From Actinacidiphila acididurans (GTDB taxonomy: Bacteria > Actinomycetota > Actinomycetes > Streptomycetales > Streptomycetaceae), in NCBI RefSeq assembly GCF_016918855.1, contig NZ_JADKYB010000011.1:124001-188000 (forward strand): a stretch of 64,000 nucleotides of DNA, given 5' to 3'. A program made the position numbers and the translations under genes. Below the pieces are notes generated by a model. That model made no database searches, had not been told where the DNA came from, and saw nothing but the letters and a program-made list of their open reading frames with translations. Position 1 is the stretch's first letter, and the number at the start of each line of letters is the position of its first letter. Shown in pieces: positions 61,185 to 64,000 of the stretch.

Positions 61185-63175
61185 CCGCGCTGGAGCAGGA
61201 GACCATGGCGTACGGCAGCTGGCCGTCGCCGATCGACGCGGCCACCGCCGCGGCGCACGACGGCAGCCCGGAGTTCGTGGGCGTGGTCGGCGAGGAGGTG
61301 TGGTGGACCGCGCCCCGCCCCGCCGAGGGCGGCCGGCGTGCCCTGATCCGCCGCCGGGCCGACGGCACCGAGGAGTGCCCGTTGCCCGCGCCCTGGAACG
61401 TCCGCAGCCGCGTCATCGAATACGGCGGCACGCCGTGGGCCGGCGCGGTCGCCGACGGCTCCCCGGTGATCGTCTTCGTTCACTTCCCCGACCAGCGGAT
61501 CTACCTCTTCCGGCCGGACGAGCCGGGCGCCGGGCCGCGCCCGCTCACCCCGCTGTCCCCGGTGGGCGGCGGACTGCGCTGGGCGGACCTGACCCTGCAC
61601 CCCGGGCGCGGTGAGGTCTGGGGCGTGCTGGAGGAGTTCACCGGCCCGGGCCCCTCCGACGTGCGCCGGGTGCCGGTCGCGGTGCCGCTCGACGGCTCGG
61701 CCGCCGAGGACCGGCAGGCGGTGCGCGAACTGACCGCCGCCACGCACCGGTTCGTCACCGGCCCACGGCTGTCCCCGGACGGCCGGCGGGCCGCCTGGAT
61801 CGCCTGGGACCACCCGCGGATGCCCTGGGACGGCACCGAACTGCGCGTCGCCGACGTGACCGGCGACGGCCTGCTGACCGGGGCCCGGACCCTGATGGGC
61901 GGCCCCGAGGAGTCCGTGGCCCAGACCGACTGGGCCGCCGACGGCAGCCTGCTCGCCGCCACCGACCGCACCGGCTGGTGGAACGTGCACCGGGTGGACC
62001 CGGACACCGGCGAGGCGGTCAACCTGTGCCCGCGCGAGGAGGAGTTCGGCGGGCCGATGTGGAAGCTCGGCTACCGCTGGTTCGCGCCCCTCCAGCACGG
62101 GCTGATCGCGGTGCTGCACGGCGTCGGCGGCCAGCGGCTCGGCCTGCTCGACCCCGCCACCGGCGAGGTGACCGCGGCCACCGGCCCCTGGACCGAGTGG
62201 AGCCCGTCGCTGGCGGCCACCGGCGGACGGGTCGTCGGCATCGCCGCCGGCGCCCGTACCTCCCACGAGATCGTGGAACTCGACACGGTCACCGGCCGCA
62301 CCCGCGTGATCGGCGGCGCCCACCACGACACCGTGGATCCCGCCTACCTGCCCGAGGCCGTCCACCGCACCTTCCCCGGCCCGGACGGCCGCGAGGTGCA
62401 CGCCAACGTCTACCCGCCGCGCAATCCGCAGGCCACCGGCGACGGTCCCGCGCCCTGGGCGGTATGGGTGCACGGCGGCCCCACCGGCCGCGCCGGCATG
62501 GTGCTCGACCTGGAGGTCGCCTACTTCACCTCGCGCGGCATCGGTGTGGCCGAGGTCAACTACGGCGGCTCCGCCGGATACGGCCGCGCCTACCGCAACC
62601 GGCTGCGCGAGCAGTGGGGCGTGGTCGACGTCGAGGACTGCGCGGCGGTCGCGGCCGGCCTGGTCGCCGAGGGCGCCGCCGACCCCGCCCGGCTGGCGAT
62701 CCGCGGCGGCAGCGCCGGCGGCTGGACCAGCGCGGCGGCCCTGACCGGCACCGACACCTACGCCTGCGGCACCGTGCTCTACCCCATCCTCGACCTGACC
62801 GCCTGGTCCCCCGAGGGCGGCGAGACCCACGACTTCGAGTCGCAGTATCTGGAGTCGCTGATCGGACCGCTGGCCGAGGTGCCCGAGCGGTACCGGGACC
62901 GGTCGCCGGTCACCCGGGCCGACGGGGTCTCGGTGCCCTTCCTGCTGCTCCAGGGACTGGACGACGTGATCTGCCCGCCGGTGCAGTGCGACCGCTTCCT
63001 GGCGGCGCTCGCCGGGCGCGGCATCCCGCACGCCTACCGTGCCTTCGAGGGCGAGGGCCACGGCTTCCGCCGCCTGGACACCCTGGTCACCTGCCTCGAA
63101 GCCGAACTCTCCCTCTACGCCCAGGTGTTCGGCTTCACCGCGGCAGGGGTGCCGGAGTTGGAGCTGACCGTATGA
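61181..63175 (+). CDS. S9 family prolyl oligopeptidase/acylaminoacyl-peptidase-like protein
   Basis: A 664-residue serine peptidase with an N-terminal beta-propeller (about 30-390) and C-terminal alpha/beta hydrolase. The nucleophile Ser is in AIRGGSAGGWTSAA near residue 512, Asp in LQGLDDVICPPVQ near 600, His in FEGEGHGFRR near 630; VWVHGGPTGRAGM is the oxyanion region. No signal peptide, so it works inside the cell on short peptides. ATG overlaps the M20 stop by four bases and the stop overlaps the next ATG. It is a different branch from the S9 gene at 4-6 kb (GGSAGG against GWSFGG). Confidence 0.93.
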   Translation: MTALEQETMAYGSWPSPIDAATAAAHDGSPEFVGVVGEEVWWTAPRPAEGGRRALIRRRADGTEECPLPAPWNVRSRVIEYGGTPWAGAVADGSPVIVFVHFPDQRIYLFRPDEPGAGPRPLTPLSPVGGGLRWADLTLHPGRGEVWGVLEEFTGPGPSDVRRVPVAVPLDGSAAEDRQAVRELTAATHRFVTGPRLSPDGRRAAWIAWDHPRMPWDGTELRVADVTGDGLLTGARTLMGGPEESVAQTDWAADGSLLAATDRTGWWNVHRVDPDTGEAVNLCPREEEFGGPMWKLGYRWFAPLQHGLIAVLHGVGGQRLGLLDPATGEVTAATGPWTEWSPSLAATGGRVVGIAAGARTSHEIVELDTVTGRTRVIGGAHHDTVDPAYLPEAVHRTFPGPDGREVHANVYPPRNPQATGDGPAPWAVWVHGGPTGRAGMVLDLEVAYFTSRGIGVAEVNYGGSAGYGRAYRNRLREQWGVVDVEDCAAVAAGLVAEGAADPARLAIRGGSAGGWTSAAALTGTDTYACGTVLYPILDLTAWSPEGGETHDFESQYLESLIGPLAEVPERYRDRSPVTRADGVSVPFLLLQGLDDVICPPVQCDRFLAALAGRGIPHAYRAFEGEGHGFRRLDTLVTCLEAELSLYAQVFGFTAAGVPELELTV

Positions 63176-64000
63176 CCGCGCCTTCCACCGGCCAGAACGC
63201 GCCCGCCAGGCCGGCCGTCCCCGCGCTCACCAGGCCGCCGCGGCTGGCGCCCGGCGACCGGGTCGGCATCGTCGCGCCCAGCGGCGCCGTGCCGAAGCAG
63301 CGGCTGGACGCCGGCCTGGACATCCTGCGGAGCTGGGAACTGGAACCCGTGGTGGCCCCGCACGTCCTGGACGACCACCCCTCCGGATACCTGGCGGGCG
63401 CCGACCGGGACCGGGCCGCCGACCTCCAGGCCGCCTGGTGCGACCCGACGCTGGCGGCGGTGATGTGCGCCCGCGGCGGCTACGGGGTGCAGCGCATGGT
63501 GGACCTGCTGGACTGGACGGCGATGGCGCGCGCGACGCCCAAGGCGTTCATCGGCTACAGCGACATCACCGCGCTGCACGAGGCGTTCGCCGCCCGGCTG
63601 GCCGTGGCCACCCTGCACGGCCCGATGACCGCCACCGAGACGTTTCTCACCGACCCGGCCACCCAGGAGCACCTGCGCCGCACCCTGTTCGCGCCGCAGG
63701 ACACCGTGCACATCACCTCGCCCACCGCCCGCACCCTCGTCCCCGGCCGGACCCGGGGCGTCACCCTCGGCGGCTGCGTCAGTCTGCTCGCCGCCGACCT
63801 CGGCACCCCGTACGCCCGCCCGGGCGCCGCGGGCGGCATCCTGCTGCTGGAGGACGTCGGCGAGGAGCCGTACCGCCTCGACCGCATCCTCACCCAGCTC
63901 CTGCGGGCCTCCTGGCTGGACGGAGTGTCCGGCGTCGTTCTCGGCTCCTGGCGGGACTGCGGTCCGTACGAGGAGGTCCGCGCGCTGATGCTGGACCGGT
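63172..64000 (+). CDS. S66 family LD-carboxypeptidase, 5' part
   Basis: The first 276 codons of an LD-carboxypeptidase (MccF/LdcA family), cut by the right edge. Family strands are RLAPGDRVGIVAPSGAVPK near residue 24, MCARGGYGVQRMVDLLDW near 98, the nucleophile Ser in FIGYSDITALHEAF near 126, and GVTLGGCVSLLAADLGTPY near 198; LLLEDVGEEPYRLDRIL supplies the Glu of the triad. LdcA trims the terminal D-Ala from muropeptides during wall recycling, and MccF-type members cleave acyl-sulfamoyl or aminoacyl nucleotides. The ATG overlaps the S9 stop (ATGA). The catalytic His lies beyond the window. Confidence 0.9.
   Translation, partial: MTAPSTGQNAPARPAVPALTRPPRLAPGDRVGIVAPSGAVPKQRLDAGLDILRSWELEPVVAPHVLDDHPSGYLAGADRDRAADLQAAWCDPTLAAVMCARGGYGVQRMVDLLDWTAMARATPKAFIGYSDITALHEAFAARLAVATLHGPMTATETFLTDPATQEHLRRTLFAPQDTVHITSPTARTLVPGRTRGVTLGGCVSLLAADLGTPYARPGAAGGILLLEDVGEEPYRLDRILTQLLRASWLDGVSGVVLGSWRDCGPYEEVRALMLDR

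Noticed and set aside
1..64000. tRNA, rRNA, integrase, transposase or attachment sites
   Set aside because: None was recognised by eye; this does not exclude a small RNA that a covariance search would find.

Overview
The window is very GC-rich DNA with the codon bias (G/C at almost every third position), gene spacing and gene content of a Streptomycetaceae chromosome (Streptomyces or Kitasatospora type). I cannot name the species from the sequence alone. About fifty protein genes are supported. I see no rRNA, tRNA, CRISPR array, transposase or phage gene, so this is an ordinary metabolic stretch of chromosome, not a mobile island.

Layout. 1-6.0 kb: the end of a KDPG-aldolase-like gene, a cytochrome P450, an atypical EPSP synthase (AroA), a convergent arylamine N-acetyltransferase, and an S9 peptidase whose 3' end is partly duplicated. 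6.3-11.1 kb: a translationally coupled sugar ABC importer (binding protein, permease, half-size ATPase), a ROK kinase and a membrane protein. 11.1-18.6 kb: a PcaL-like fusion, an MBL-fold protein, exonuclease III, a TfoX C-terminal-domain protein, an orphan amino-acid-type ABC ATPase, a type II NADH dehydrogenase and a short transketolase. 18.9-27.0 kb: a small DUF6479-like membrane protein, CDF and ZIP metal transporters, a membrane-anchored unknown, gamma-glutamyltransferase, an isochorismatase-fold hydrolase, and an MFS/MarR pair with a clear operator.

27.2-38.0 kb: a proline/alanine-rich PRGARFAGA-repeat protein, then a compact five-gene pyrimidine/hydantoin catabolic operon (carbamoyl-amide hydrolase, class III aminotransferase, dihydropyrimidinase, F420-type LLM oxidoreductase, NCS1 permease), followed by an inositol-monophosphatase-like and a phytoene-desaturase-like gene. 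38.3-42.8 kb: nucleotidyltransferase, NUDIX, glycerate kinase with a tandemly repeated 3' end, and the phosphatidylethanolamine pair pssA/psd. 43.0-51.8 kb: the ethylmalonyl-CoA set (ccr, ecm, MaoC hydratase, acyl-CoA dehydrogenase), a TetR regulator and a fused double 3-hydroxyacyl-CoA dehydrogenase.

52.3-58.3 kb: a radical SAM protein with an SOS-box-like site, an SRPBCC protein, an MFS exporter with C-terminal carboxypeptidase-regulatory-like repeats that has lost its stop codon, and a convergent GT-C-like membrane protein. 59.0-64.0 kb: a coupled operon of four hydrolases (M55 D-aminopeptidase, M20, S9, S66 LD-carboxypeptidase), cut by the window edge.

The most interesting observations are the pyrimidine cluster in which an LLM/F420-type enzyme occupies the place of a dihydropyrimidine dehydrogenase; the EPSP synthase paralogue with a Gly96-to-Ala-equivalent change; the MFS gene reading antisense through its neighbour; the absence of a CoA-ester lyase in the ethylmalonyl-CoA cluster; two independent genes whose 3' ends are tandemly duplicated past the stop codon; several enzymes with replaced catalytic residues; and well-formed operator palindromes (MarR site, LexA-type sites).
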